From positions 1,583,501-1,647,500 of the forward strand of contig NZ_CP009452.1 in the NCBI RefSeq assembly GCF_001278035.1: a DNA stretch of 64,000 nt, written 5' to 3'. This stretch comes from Sphingopyxis sp. 113P3 (lineage in GTDB: Bacteria > Pseudomonadota > Alphaproteobacteria > Sphingomonadales > Sphingomonadaceae). The notes below the pieces were generated by a model. That model was not told the DNA's origin. It ran no database searches and worked only from the letters and a program-made list of their open reading frames with translations. Numbering within the stretch: position 1 is the stretch's first letter; every line of letters begins with the position of its first letter. The translations under genes and the position numbers were made by a program. Shown one piece after another: positions 55,352-63,958 of the stretch.

Positions 55352-56398
55352 TCAGCGGCGACCGGGAAAACGAGGGATGTCGATCTGGTCGAACATACCT
55401 CCATAGCCGAGCGCCATCGGCATATCCCACTCGAGCATACTATAGGGGTGTCCGGCGTCGAAGGCGCTCGCGGCGTCCAGTTCCGCCAGCACATCCTGAT
55501 CCAGCACGAGGTCGATCGCCCGAAGATTGTCGGTGAGCTGGTCGGGGCGCGTTGCCCCGACGATGGGGATGACGCCGCGCGACATGATCCATGCAAGCGC
55601 AACTTGACCGGACGTCGCGCCCAAGCGATCTGCGACGGCGTCGAGTGCTTCGGCAATCTTGCGGTTTCGCTCGTCGAGTGGTTGAAGCTGCATACTGTCC
55701 ATGCGGTTGTTGCCGCCGGACTCCGCCGAACGTGTATATTTTCCGGTCAGGATGCCACCCGCGAGCGGCGACCAAGCGGTCACGCCGATGTCATGAGCCG
55801 CTGCGAGCGGCAGATGCTCACGCTCGATCGAACGCTGGACGAGGCTGTATTCCAGCTGCATGGCGGCTATCGGAACCAGCCCGCGCAGATCGTGAAAGGC
55901 CTGTGCCCGCGAGACTACCCACGCCGGGACGTCGGAAAGCCCGACGTGGAGGATCTTCCCCGCGCTGACTGCATCGTCGAGCGCTCTGTGCACCTCTTCA
56001 ACCGGTGTGGTGAAATCCCACCAGTGAACGAAATAAAGGTCGATATAATCGACGCCGAGCCGCTTGAGGCTGGCATCGAGCGACCGCGTCAGGCTTTTGC
56101 GATGCATACCGGCGGCATTGGGATCGCCCGTACCCGGTACTGCGTTGGCATATTTGGATGCGACGACGTAGCGATCGCGGTCGGCCTTGATCAACCGGCC
56201 TACGATCCCTTCGCTCTCGCCGCCCGTGTACATGTTGGCGGTGTCGATGAAGTTACCGCCTGCTTCGGTAAAAGCGTCGAATACTGGCCGGCATTCTTCT
56301 TCGGGCCGCGACCATTCGACCGCGGTCCCAAATGTCATGGTACCGAGCGCGATCTGCGATACGCGCAGGCCGCTTTTACCAAGCAGGCGGTATCGCAT
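55352..56398 (-). CDS. Aldo/keto reductase
   Basis: A 348-residue NADPH-dependent TIM-barrel oxidoreductase. The catalytic tetrad is recognisable: Asp in NFIDTANMYTGGESEGIVG (D with Y 5 residues on), Lys in RYVVASKYAN, His in DLYFVHWWD. The cofactor pattern SPLAGGILTGKYTRS and GATRPDQLTDNL are family-typical. The ATG overlaps the stop of the NTF2-fold gene upstream (TGATG), so the two are coupled. Substrate is probably a ketone or aldehyde made in this cluster (inference). Confidence 0.9.
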   Translation of the reverse strand: MRYRLLGKSGLRVSQIALGTMTFGTAVEWSRPEEECRPVFDAFTEAGGNFIDTANMYTGGESEGIVGRLIKADRDRYVVASKYANAVPGTGDPNAAGMHRKSLTRSLDASLKRLGVDYIDLYFVHWWDFTTPVEEVHRALDDAVSAGKILHVGLSDVPAWVVSRAQAFHDLRGLVPIAAMQLEYSLVQRSIEREHLPLAAAHDIGVTAWSPLAGGILTGKYTRSAESGGNNRMDSMQLQPLDERNRKIAEALDAVADRLGATSGQVALAWIMSRGVIPIVGATRPDQLTDNLRAIDLVLDQDVLAELDAASAFDAGHPYSMLEWDMPMALGYGGMFDQIDIPRFPGRR

Positions 56399-57105
56399 CA
56401 GACGGGCTCGCCGAGGCCGGGGTTGTCCCGCCAAGCTTCGTCGGGGAACGGAATGACGCCGAGTTGCATCGCGAACTCCCGGAAATTCCAATGCGTGCGG
56501 CAGCGGACGATCTTGCCGTCGCGGTAAAATTGCGTGGTGGTGCCGCGCGTGTAGGTCGTCTTGCCCGCGGCTGGGATGCCAAAGAAATCCTCGTTATGCG
56601 TGGCTTTCCAGATCCACTGCATATAGCCCCACTCGTCATATTCAAAGTCGGCGCCAAGGAAGATATTGTCGGAGTAGCGACGATAGACGTCCTCGGGGAA
56701 ATCGCCAGGCGTCGGGCCCGTCCGCGTCTGGGCGTGCTGACGAGGACAGCGACCGCCGTCATAGCTCAGTACCTCGAATTTGTGGACGCCGAACGGCGAA
56801 TCGGGCCCCGAATTGTTGAACACAACGAACGCCTTGTAGAGGTCCTCCTTCGTCGTGATCGTTTGCATGAACTCAATGTCTTCCCAAACGAAATCGTCGG
56901 CGTAATAGCCAAGAACTTCCTCGGCCCCCTTGTCGAAGAATGCCGTCACCCAGTCTTGCGCGCTGTTGAAATCCTTTGGCCGCGAGTTGTGCGAGGGCGT
57001 TTCGGTGCCCGTCGACATCGACGGCGCGCGCAGGCCGCGCAGCACGCGCTGCTGGCCAGGCGTCAGATGGTCTTCGGTGACATGGGCGGCATACAGAAAA
57101 TGCAT
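56398..57105 (-). CDS. NTF2-fold (SnoaL-like) protein of the P450 cluster
   Basis: A 235-residue protein. The NTF2 cone begins at about residue 50 (AQDWVTAFFDKGAEEVLGYY) and continues with DDFVWEDIEF, GVHKFEVLSYDGG, WIWKATHNEDFFGIPAAGK and a terminal QLGVIPFPDEAW. It is homologous to the protein at 63534-63950 but has a longer N-terminus and a ~40-residue insertion before the WxW strand. The fold hosts isomerases, dehydratases and lactone-handling enzymes. The first ~45 residues may be a leader or a wrongly early start; an ATG at 57018 is an alternative. Confidence 0.82.
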   Translation of the reverse strand: MHFLYAAHVTEDHLTPGQQRVLRGLRAPSMSTGTETPSHNSRPKDFNSAQDWVTAFFDKGAEEVLGYYADDFVWEDIEFMQTITTKEDLYKAFVVFNNSGPDSPFGVHKFEVLSYDGGRCPRQHAQTRTGPTPGDFPEDVYRRYSDNIFLGADFEYDEWGYMQWIWKATHNEDFFGIPAAGKTTYTRGTTTQFYRDGKIVRCRTHWNFREFAMQLGVIPFPDEAWRDNPGLGEPV

Positions 57106-57363
57106 GTCTCTATCCTCTCTTCAATGCACGACTATGGCGGGTTCTTCCCGTACTTCGTTTCCGCAAACTATCTCTCTTCATGGCCTTTGCCACGGCAGAA
57201 GGGGTCACGGCGAGGCCGAACGTGCCAGCGCCTTCAAATCTTTGGCACCATCTGCTTTTTCGTGGCACGGCTGGCCCTTCGGGGCGGCAAAGGCTGGCCA
57301 TAGTCTTTCATTCAACCAGATAGGGATGGCGCGAATGCACCATACCGACATGCGGAGAGAAAA
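57106..57363. promoter_or_regulatory. Divergent control region of the AKR unit and the P450 unit
   Basis: 258 bases separate the divergent starts. GCCGAACGTG (57215-57224) is identical to a word in the AraC/TonB divergent region. GGCAC follows twice (TTTGGCAC at 57241, GTGGCAC at 57262). These are candidate AraC-type half sites. The minus side has AGAGGA before the NTF2-fold start. Confidence 0.45.
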
Positions 57364-58614
57364 ATGAGCGAAGTCCTTCTCGACCCCAGCGCGGCCACCG
57401 ATACCGCAGAGCGCGTCTATGATCCGCTCGACCCGGTCGTAAAACACGAACCCTATCCCTATTATGCGAAGCTGCGTCGCGACGACCCGGTGCCGTGGCT
57501 GCCGTCGCTCCAGGCGTACGGCGTCGCTCGCTACGACGACGTCGATACGTTGCTGAAGAACGGCAAGCTTTACAGCAGTTCGATGTTCTGGCCGGCGTTG
57601 CTTGGCGAGTTCGATCCGGTTCCGGAAGTGCCGCCGATGATCTCGATGGACCCACCGGGGCACGTCCAGCTGCGTAAGCTAGCGAACAAGGCCTTTGTAC
57701 CTTCGAAGATCAAGGTCCTAGTCGACCGAACCTACGAAGTCGCGAACGAGCTGATCGATGGCATCATTGCGAAGCATGGTGTCGAAGGCGAATTTGACTT
57801 CGCGACCGATTTCTGCGCGCTTTATCCCGTGACGGTGATCGCTCAGGTTCTGGGTGTCCCGACAGCGCGTCGTGCCGAGTTTAAGATCTGGGTCGACAAT
57901 ATTCTCGCGGCCGCAAACCGCGCTGCCTATGGGCCGGAACGGCTTGCCGAGATCCAGGATAGCTCGGACAAGGTTCGTGCATTCTTCGAAGAGCTTTATG
58001 ACGAGCGTGCGGCCAATCCACAGGATGACCTCATCTCGCAGTTCATCGTCGCCGAGATCGACGGCCAGAGAATGTCGCGGATCGAAGTGATTCAGATGTC
58101 GATCCTCCTCCTGATCGGTGGCGTCGAAACGACGACCAACCTGCTGGGCACGACACTCATCGAACTGAAGCGGCACCCCGAAGTGTACACCCGGGTTCGC
58201 GCCAATCCTGAGCTCATTCCGGCGCTGATTGAGGAAGTGCTGCGGTACAATCCACCGGTTCAGATCATTTTCCGACACACGATGGAGGACACCGAACTAG
58301 GCGGTGTGAAGATCCCCAAGGGATCGACCGTAATGCCGCTACTCGCATCGGCCAATCGCGACGAGACCAAATTCTCGAACCCCGAGGTGTTCGACATCGA
58401 TCGGAAGATCACCGTTCCTCTCATGTCGTTCGGACAGGGGCCGCACTTCTGCCTCGGCAACTATCTGTCACGAATGGAGGCGCGCTCCGCGCTGGAGACG
58501 GTTTTCCAGCGCCTCGAGCTGTTGGAGCCGGTGTCCGACGAGGTCGAATGGCTCGACTCATACTTCGCGCGTGGTCCCCACCATCTGAAGGTTCGCTTTC
58601 GCGCTCGCGGCTGA
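57364..58614 (+). CDS. Cytochrome P450
   Basis: A 416-residue soluble bacterial P450. The I-helix oxygen-binding motif is LLLIGGVETTTNLLG (about 240-254), the K-helix ExxR is in EEVLRYNPPVQ, and the heme-ligand loop is FGQGPHFCLGNYLSR with Cys363. It would hydroxylate or oxidise a hydrophobic substrate and needs a ferredoxin and reductase; the local reductase is truncated. It starts the plus-strand unit P450-oxidase. The CYP subfamily cannot be set without a search. Confidence 0.95.
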   Translation: MSEVLLDPSAATDTAERVYDPLDPVVKHEPYPYYAKLRRDDPVPWLPSLQAYGVARYDDVDTLLKNGKLYSSSMFWPALLGEFDPVPEVPPMISMDPPGHVQLRKLANKAFVPSKIKVLVDRTYEVANELIDGIIAKHGVEGEFDFATDFCALYPVTVIAQVLGVPTARRAEFKIWVDNILAAANRAAYGPERLAEIQDSSDKVRAFFEELYDERAANPQDDLISQFIVAEIDGQRMSRIEVIQMSILLLIGGVETTTNLLGTTLIELKRHPEVYTRVRANPELIPALIEEVLRYNPPVQIIFRHTMEDTELGGVKIPKGSTVMPLLASANRDETKFSNPEVFDIDRKITVPLMSFGQGPHFCLGNYLSRMEARSALETVFQRLELLEPVSDEVEWLDSYFARGPHHLKVRFRARG

Positions 58615-58653
58615 ATCGCAGACGCGCTGACTCGAACGGGGGAGTAGCCGATT

Positions 58654-59844
58654 ATGCCCAGGCTGACGCAGTGCTATGGCACTGCCGATTATGAGGTCGC
58701 GGCCCGGCGGCGGCTTCCGCGTCCGCTTTTCGATTATATCTGCGGGGCTGCAGATGATGAAAAGACGGCCGCGGCGAATGTCGAATCCTTCGATCGATAT
58801 GATCTGGTTCCGCGGTACTTGGCAGATGTGACGAAGGTCAGTGCCGCGACCCGCGTGCTGGGCTGCGATCTCGCCTGGCCGCTGATCCTTGCGCCGACCG
58901 GCATGAGCCGCATGTTCCATCCCGATGGCGAACTGGGCGTAGCGCAGGCCGCGGCCGATGCAGGCTGCGGCTATGCGCTCTCGACTATGGCTACCACCTC
59001 GATCGAGGACATCGGCGCCGCCACGACCGGCCCCAAAATCTATCAGCTCTATCTTCTCGCCGACGACGCGCTGAATTTTGCGAGCATCGACCGGTGCAAG
59101 GCTGCGGGCTTCGACGCACTGTGCATCACCGTCGACACGATCGTGGCGGGAAATCGGGAAAGGGACCTCCGTTCTGGGCTGACCGTTCCACCGCGGCTCT
59201 CCCCGTCGTCACTGGCAGCGTTTGTGAAGCATCCGGGCTGGTGCCTCGGTTATTTGGGCGGTGGCAAATTCTCTTTGCCGAACGTGACTGCGGGGGGGGA
59301 GGGCGATCTTTCGACGTTGGCGTCCTTCTTCGCATCGAAAATGGAACCCCATATCAGCTGGGAGCGGATTGAAAAAATTGCGGCCTATTGGGATGGCCCC
59401 TTCGCGATCAAGGGGCTTCAGTCTTCGGCGGACGCTTGTCGTGCCGCCGATTCCGGCGCGACTGCGGTCATCATTTCCAACCATGGTGGGCGCCAGCTCG
59501 ACGGAGGGGCAGCGACGATCGATCTGATCGCTGACATCGTCGATGCAGTCGGCGACCGGGTTGAGGTCATCCTCGACGGTGGCATTCGCCGGGGCAGCCA
59601 TATTCTGAAGGCTATCGCCATGGGCGCGCGCGCCTGTATGACCGGGCGGCCTTATCTTTACGCGCTGTCGGCGTTCGGAGCCGAGGGTGTCCAGCGTTGG
59701 CTCGGCACGATGCAACAGGAAACTGTGCGCACCATGGCCCTGCTGGGGTGTCGGTCACTTCCGGATATCGGTCGCGATCATGTACGGCTGGCGAGTGCAG
59801 CGCCTGCCTTTCTGAGCGGCGACGCGGAACGGCGCGCCGACTGA
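58654..59844 (+). CDS. FMN-dependent alpha-hydroxy-acid oxidase/dehydrogenase
   Basis: A 396-residue TIM-barrel flavoenzyme of the lactate/mandelate/glycolate oxidase family, converting a 2-hydroxy acid to a 2-oxo acid. FMN contacts LILAPTGMSRMFHPDGELGV near residue 75-95, the catalytic His and Arg in IISNHGGRQLDGG (about 269-281), and the phosphate site ILDGGIRRGSHILKAIAMGA are present. It is 39 bases after the P450 and co-directional: P450 hydroxylation followed by oxidation is plausible (inference). Confidence 0.9.
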   Translation: MPRLTQCYGTADYEVAARRRLPRPLFDYICGAADDEKTAAANVESFDRYDLVPRYLADVTKVSAATRVLGCDLAWPLILAPTGMSRMFHPDGELGVAQAAADAGCGYALSTMATTSIEDIGAATTGPKIYQLYLLADDALNFASIDRCKAAGFDALCITVDTIVAGNRERDLRSGLTVPPRLSPSSLAAFVKHPGWCLGYLGGGKFSLPNVTAGGEGDLSTLASFFASKMEPHISWERIEKIAAYWDGPFAIKGLQSSADACRAADSGATAVIISNHGGRQLDGGAATIDLIADIVDAVGDRVEVILDGGIRRGSHILKAIAMGARACMTGRPYLYALSAFGAEGVQRWLGTMQQETVRTMALLGCRSLPDIGRDHVRLASAAPAFLSGDAERRAD

Positions 59845-59867
59845 CTCGAAGTGTCGGTGGACGCAGG

Positions 59868-60914
59868 TTAGATATCGAGCGTGCGGGCGACCTCCACCAC
59901 TTCGTCCGCTTTCATTTGGGCGATGACACTGGGGCGGCGGCCCGTCCAGCGCTTGAATGCACGGGAAAAAGTGCCTTCGTCGGAAAAACCCAGCATATAT
60001 GCGATGTCCCGAATGACCAGATCGCTGCGTTGCAGATATTGAAACGCCAATTGAAGCCGCACTCGATCAAGTACGTCCGAGAAGGTCGTTCCTTCATCTT
60101 TGAGGCGGCGCAGCAGCGTGCGTTCGGTCATGTGCAGGCTTTTGGCGATGTCGCTTTTTCGCACCATTCCGTCCTGCATCCGGGAAAGAAGGGCGTCGCG
60201 CACCCGGACGGCAAAGCGCCCGGCCATTCTGGTCTCGAGATAACGGTTCGCCACGCCATCGAGCAGGGCGGCCAGCTCCTCGTCGGCAACCAGGATCGGA
60301 CGATCGAGGTCGGCGCGTGCGAAAACAATGGAATCCTCGGGTTGGCTGTAATGCACCGGACAGCCAAAGAAATGCTCCAGACCAGCGCTCTGTCGTGGCT
60401 TCGGGTGCGCGAGGCTCACCGAGATCGGGGTTATTTCGGTACCTGCAATCCAACGAAGATATGCCAACACTGAAGCGAGCACAGTTTCGACTGTTTGATA
60501 AATGGGAGGCTCGCCGCCGGTGTCAAAAACAATGGCGAGGATGACCTTCTCGCCCGACTCGGTGAGCGTTGCGGTCGCCGAATCGGAAATAAGGCGACAG
60601 TAAAAGGCAAAGCGGTTGAGCGCGCGCGACAGCGTGGCCGAACAACTCATGGCATAGCCCACCACATGGAAGGTCGAGGGACGTACTTCCGCCGCGACCC
60701 GGAGAGCGAAGTCGGAATCGCTCAGCGCCACCGCCTCGCGCCACAGCTTGCTGATCTGTTCCTGCGAGTAGCGACCGTAGCCGCCCTCCAGCCGCGATGG
60801 ATCCATGCCGATATCGCTCAGCACCTTGTCGGGGTCGATTCCGCTCGCGCGCATCGCCCTGACAATGGCCAGAACCCAGCCGGTCAGCCCCGACTTTGAA
60901 ACTGCTTCTGTCAC
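59868..60914 (-). CDS. AraC-family transcriptional regulator
   Basis: A 348-residue regulator of the OruR/ArgR-like class: an N-terminal ligand-binding arabinose-binding-type domain (about 20-205, e.g. SDFALRVAAEVRPSTFHVVG), then two helix-turn-helix units (about 240-340): KSDIAKSLHMTERTLLRRLK and IRDIAYMLGFSDEGTFSRAF, ending RWTGRRPS. It is divergent from the TonB receptor and lies between the two halves of the cluster, so it probably activates them in response to the substrate. Confidence 0.92.
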   Translation of the reverse strand: MTEAVSKSGLTGWVLAIVRAMRASGIDPDKVLSDIGMDPSRLEGGYGRYSQEQISKLWREAVALSDSDFALRVAAEVRPSTFHVVGYAMSCSATLSRALNRFAFYCRLISDSATATLTESGEKVILAIVFDTGGEPPIYQTVETVLASVLAYLRWIAGTEITPISVSLAHPKPRQSAGLEHFFGCPVHYSQPEDSIVFARADLDRPILVADEELAALLDGVANRYLETRMAGRFAVRVRDALLSRMQDGMVRKSDIAKSLHMTERTLLRRLKDEGTTFSDVLDRVRLQLAFQYLQRSDLVIRDIAYMLGFSDEGTFSRAFKRWTGRRPSVIAQMKADEVVEVARTLDI

Positions 60915-60999
60915 GCGACCCTCGCAATATTCTTCTCGCGCCAGGCGTTTAGGGCATTCGGCCGCCTAAGTCACGTTGAGGCCCCGCGCTCGCCTTTAT

Positions 61000-61026
61000 G
61001 CCGAACGTGTCGCTTTGTCCCGAACG
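61000..61026. promoter_or_regulatory. Candidate AraC operator upstream of the TonB receptor
   Basis: GCCGAACGTG (61000-61009) is followed by a second CCGAACG (61020-61026), 19 bases start to start. TTGGCAC follows at 61035. The first word is identical to one in the P450 control region. AraC proteins bind direct repeats with about 21-base period, so the spacing is close but not exact. Confidence 0.45.
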
Positions 61027-61140
61027 GCCTTTCCTTGGCACGACGCGCTCTGTCGTTTTTGGCTGCGATCTTCGATGTACCCTCCGACGAAGGTGGAGCG
61101 GACCCGCACGGCCGCTATTGCCAAGAATGGGAGAGAATTG

Positions 61141-63420
61141 ATGCGCTACAAGGGCTTTCTATTTCGCGCGTCGGCGGCGTGGGTCGTCGGCATGTCGCTC
61201 ACGGTTGTGCCGGCAGCGGCTCAGACCGAATCTGGCGCGGTCACCGAAGACAGCGGCCCGGCGGACATCGTCGTGACAGCCACCAAGCGTAACGAAAATC
61301 TCAGTCAGGTTCCTATCGCGATTTCGGTCACGACCGATGCGGACATCGCAGCAAAGGGTATCGTCCGTCCGCAGGATTATCTGGTCTCGACGCCGAACGT
61401 GACATTCATCGACGAGGCCACTGGCGACAGCTTCACCAATATCCGCGGCCAGACGTCGGTTCGTAACTCCGACCCGAATGTCGCCGTCGTGATCGATGGT
61501 GTTCAGTTGTCGAGCCTCAAGCAGTTCAACCAGGATCTGTTCAACATCCAGCAAATCGAAGTGCTGAAGGGTCCGCAAAGCGCAATTTACGGCCGCAATG
61601 CGGCGGCAGGTGCCATCGTTGTCACGACGAAAAAGCCGCGCGACGAACTCGGCGGCTCATTTCTTGCCGGCTATGGCAGCTGGAATACGGCACGCGCCCA
61701 AGCTGAAGTCAGCGGACCACTCACCGATACGCTCGGCTTTGGTCTCGCGGCGTCGTTCCGCGACACGGACGGTCCGTTCACCAATATCACCACCGGTGAA
61801 AAGCCGTACAGGCTCCGTACGGTGCTGGGGCAGGGGCGTCTTTATTGGGAGCCGGCTGACGGTTTGACTGTCGACTTCAAGGTGAGCGGGCATGACACCA
61901 AGGGTGGCTCGACCGCGCTTCAGTCGCAGTTCGTTGGGCTGCCGATCGGCGGCATTCCGGTGAACGAGCTCGACGCCGATCGGACCGATCTTCCCTTCGT
62001 GACCAACGTCCAGGGGCAGCTCGACGAATGGCTCGTCGCGGGATCGCTAAAGGTGGATTACGACATGGGCTGGGCAACGCTCACCTCGGTGACCGCGGTT
62101 GACAAGCTCTACCAGTTCTTCGGTGGAGACTCTCCGCCCTACCTTGCGGATTCTGGTGCCCCGGGGTCGACTGTCCAGGGCTATAAATATCGCGACCGCA
62201 ATTTCTCGCAGGAGCTTCGCCTGACCTCCGACAGTGCGCAGCGGCTGCGTTGGCAGGTTGGTCTCTATTATCTGAACTTCAAGCGGGGTCAGATCAGCGA
62301 ACTCAACCAGGATCTCGTCGGCATCGTTCCGGTATCCGACGGCATCGATCTTCCTGGCGATCCCGTCATCGGCGCAACCGTCAGCTATGCGCGGCAGGCC
62401 TACAAGACCGAAAGTTTTGCACCCTTCGCGAGCATCCAGTTCGACGTGACCGATCAGCTTCACCTGAATTTGGCGGGCCGTTACGACATCGAGAAGCGCA
62501 GCGTGGTCGAACTCGCACCCGACGCGATCAACCCGGTCACCGGTGCCAATTATAACCTTTGTATCCAGGCGCGCGGTGCGGGCACCACGCTCGCCGACTG
62601 CAAGGCCTCAGAGACCTTCAAGGAGTTCGAGCCCAAGGCGAGCATCTCCTACGATCTCGGCCGTACCGGTAGCATTTACGCGAGCTACGGCAAGGGCTTC
62701 AAGAGCGGCGGTTTCAACCCGCTGGGCAGCCGCGCAGCACTGCTTGCGGTAGCGCCTCCGGGATCGCAGGTGTTCGTGCAGGATCAGTTCGCAGCTGAAA
62801 AGTCGACCTCGTGGGAAGTCGGTACAAAGCTGCGCCTGTTCGACCGGTCGCTGAGCCTCAACCTCGCGGCCTTCACCACGGACGTGTCGGGCGCTCAGCA
62901 GTTTGAATTCTTCCCGACCGCAGGGCTTCAGACGACGACGTCGATCGACAAGGTTCGCTTGCGCGGCTTCGAGGTCGACTTCAACTGGCGCATCCCCGGT
63001 GGGCCGCAGATTTTCGGTGCCTATGGCTACACCGACGGCAAGGTGCGCGCATTCGCCGCTAACCCGGCCTTTGTCGGAAATCGTGCGCCCAACGCCGCGA
63101 AATATAACCTGAATGCCGGCATTACGCATGACTTTGAGCTCGGTGACGACCTGCTGCTGACGCCGCGCGTCGAATATACGCGGATCGGCTCGATCTGGTG
63201 GGATGCCAACAACACGCCGGGATCGCGGCGCAGCCCCGTCAACCTCGTCGATGCGCGCCTGACGCTGGCCAAGGAAGATCGTTGGAGCCTGTCCTTCTTC
63301 GGGAAGAACATCTTCAATGAAAAATACAATCGATCGGTTCTACCGCTGCTGGGCGTGTTCCAGCTGACGTCGCGTGCGGAAACCCGTCACCTCGGTGTTG
63401 AAGGGCGGTTCAACTTCTAA
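61141..63420 (+). CDS. TonB-dependent receptor of the catabolic cluster
   Basis: A 759-residue outer-membrane receptor. Signal peptide about residues 1-28 (PAAAQ), TonB-box-like ADIVVTATKR near 42, plug domain about 50-165 (SQVPIAISVTT, VVIDGVQLSS, QIEVLKGPQSAIYGRNAAAG), then a beta-barrel ending GVEGRFNF with C-terminal Phe. GGGAG precedes the ATG at 61141. The plug signature LSQVPIAISV is typical of sphingomonad receptors found in catabolic clusters for aromatic or terpenoid compounds. It presumably imports the cluster substrate. Confidence 0.93.
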   Translation: MRYKGFLFRASAAWVVGMSLTVVPAAAQTESGAVTEDSGPADIVVTATKRNENLSQVPIAISVTTDADIAAKGIVRPQDYLVSTPNVTFIDEATGDSFTNIRGQTSVRNSDPNVAVVIDGVQLSSLKQFNQDLFNIQQIEVLKGPQSAIYGRNAAAGAIVVTTKKPRDELGGSFLAGYGSWNTARAQAEVSGPLTDTLGFGLAASFRDTDGPFTNITTGEKPYRLRTVLGQGRLYWEPADGLTVDFKVSGHDTKGGSTALQSQFVGLPIGGIPVNELDADRTDLPFVTNVQGQLDEWLVAGSLKVDYDMGWATLTSVTAVDKLYQFFGGDSPPYLADSGAPGSTVQGYKYRDRNFSQELRLTSDSAQRLRWQVGLYYLNFKRGQISELNQDLVGIVPVSDGIDLPGDPVIGATVSYARQAYKTESFAPFASIQFDVTDQLHLNLAGRYDIEKRSVVELAPDAINPVTGANYNLCIQARGAGTTLADCKASETFKEFEPKASISYDLGRTGSIYASYGKGFKSGGFNPLGSRAALLAVAPPGSQVFVQDQFAAEKSTSWEVGTKLRLFDRSLSLNLAAFTTDVSGAQQFEFFPTAGLQTTTSIDKVRLRGFEVDFNWRIPGGPQIFGAYGYTDGKVRAFAANPAFVGNRAPNAAKYNLNAGITHDFELGDDLLLTPRVEYTRIGSIWWDANNTPGSRRSPVNLVDARLTLAKEDRWSLSFFGKNIFNEKYNRSVLPLLGVFQLTSRAETRHLGVEGRFNF

Positions 63421-63432
63421 CCTCTCCCCTTG

Positions 63433-63468
63433 CCGTCCCCGGCATTTTTGGCGGGGACGGTAATTTTT
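63433..63468 (+). terminator. Rho-independent terminator after the TonB receptor
   Basis: CCGTCCCC/GGGGACGG arms with a 12-base loop are followed by TAATTTTT. The next gene, 65 bases further, would then need its own promoter or read-through. Confidence 0.8.
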
Positions 63469-63533
63469 GGTTAGGTGCGACGATGCGGTGACATCGACGT
63501 TCCGCATGCTGAATTGAGCCACGGAGATACGTA

Positions 63534-63950
63534 ATGAACAAGCAATGGGCGCAATATTGGATCGGGCTTTTTGCCAACGGGACAGACGAGTTGATGACGC
63601 TCTATGCGCCCGAGTTCGAATTTGAGGACGTGAATTTCGACTTGCGGATCAATAATGACCTTCCGGCGCTGCGGTCGTTCTTTGAGGGCTTTATTATCGA
63701 GGACCCGTCGCAGAGTTATAACAAGTTCGATGTATTCGACTATGTCGGTGACAACCGTCTCGGCTCCTTCCAGTGGACCTGGGAGACCAAGCATGCCGGC
63801 GATTTCCTGGGTGTCGATGCGAAAGGCAAGGTCACCAAAACCCGCGGCGTCACCGTCATGGGGTGGGACGAAGACGGCAAAATCATTCTGGAGCGCAGCA
63901 TCTGGGACGCGATCCCTGTTCTGCAGCAGCTTGGCGCCATCCCCGGATAA
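63534..63950 (+). CDS. NTF2-fold (SnoaL-like) protein
   Basis: A 138-residue NTF2-type protein: WAQYWIGLFANGTDELMTLY, APEFEFEDVNF, YNKFDVFDYVGDN, WTWETKHAGDFLGVDAKGK and a terminal QLGAIPG. It aligns along its length with the C-terminal part of the protein at 56398-57105. An acidic/aromatic pocket is likely; isomerase or dehydratase activity is possible but unproven. A gene on the same strand starts 9 bases later. Confidence 0.85.
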   Translation: MNKQWAQYWIGLFANGTDELMTLYAPEFEFEDVNFDLRINNDLPALRSFFEGFIIEDPSQSYNKFDVFDYVGDNRLGSFQWTWETKHAGDFLGVDAKGKVTKTRGVTVMGWDEDGKIILERSIWDAIPVLQQLGAIPG

Positions 63951-63958
63951 TCGCAGCC

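Noticed and set aside
57255..57285. GGCAC words upstream of the P450 considered as sigma-54 promoters
   Set aside because: The -24 GG is present but no GC falls at the required -12 spacing here or at 61035, and no sigma-54 activator is nearby.
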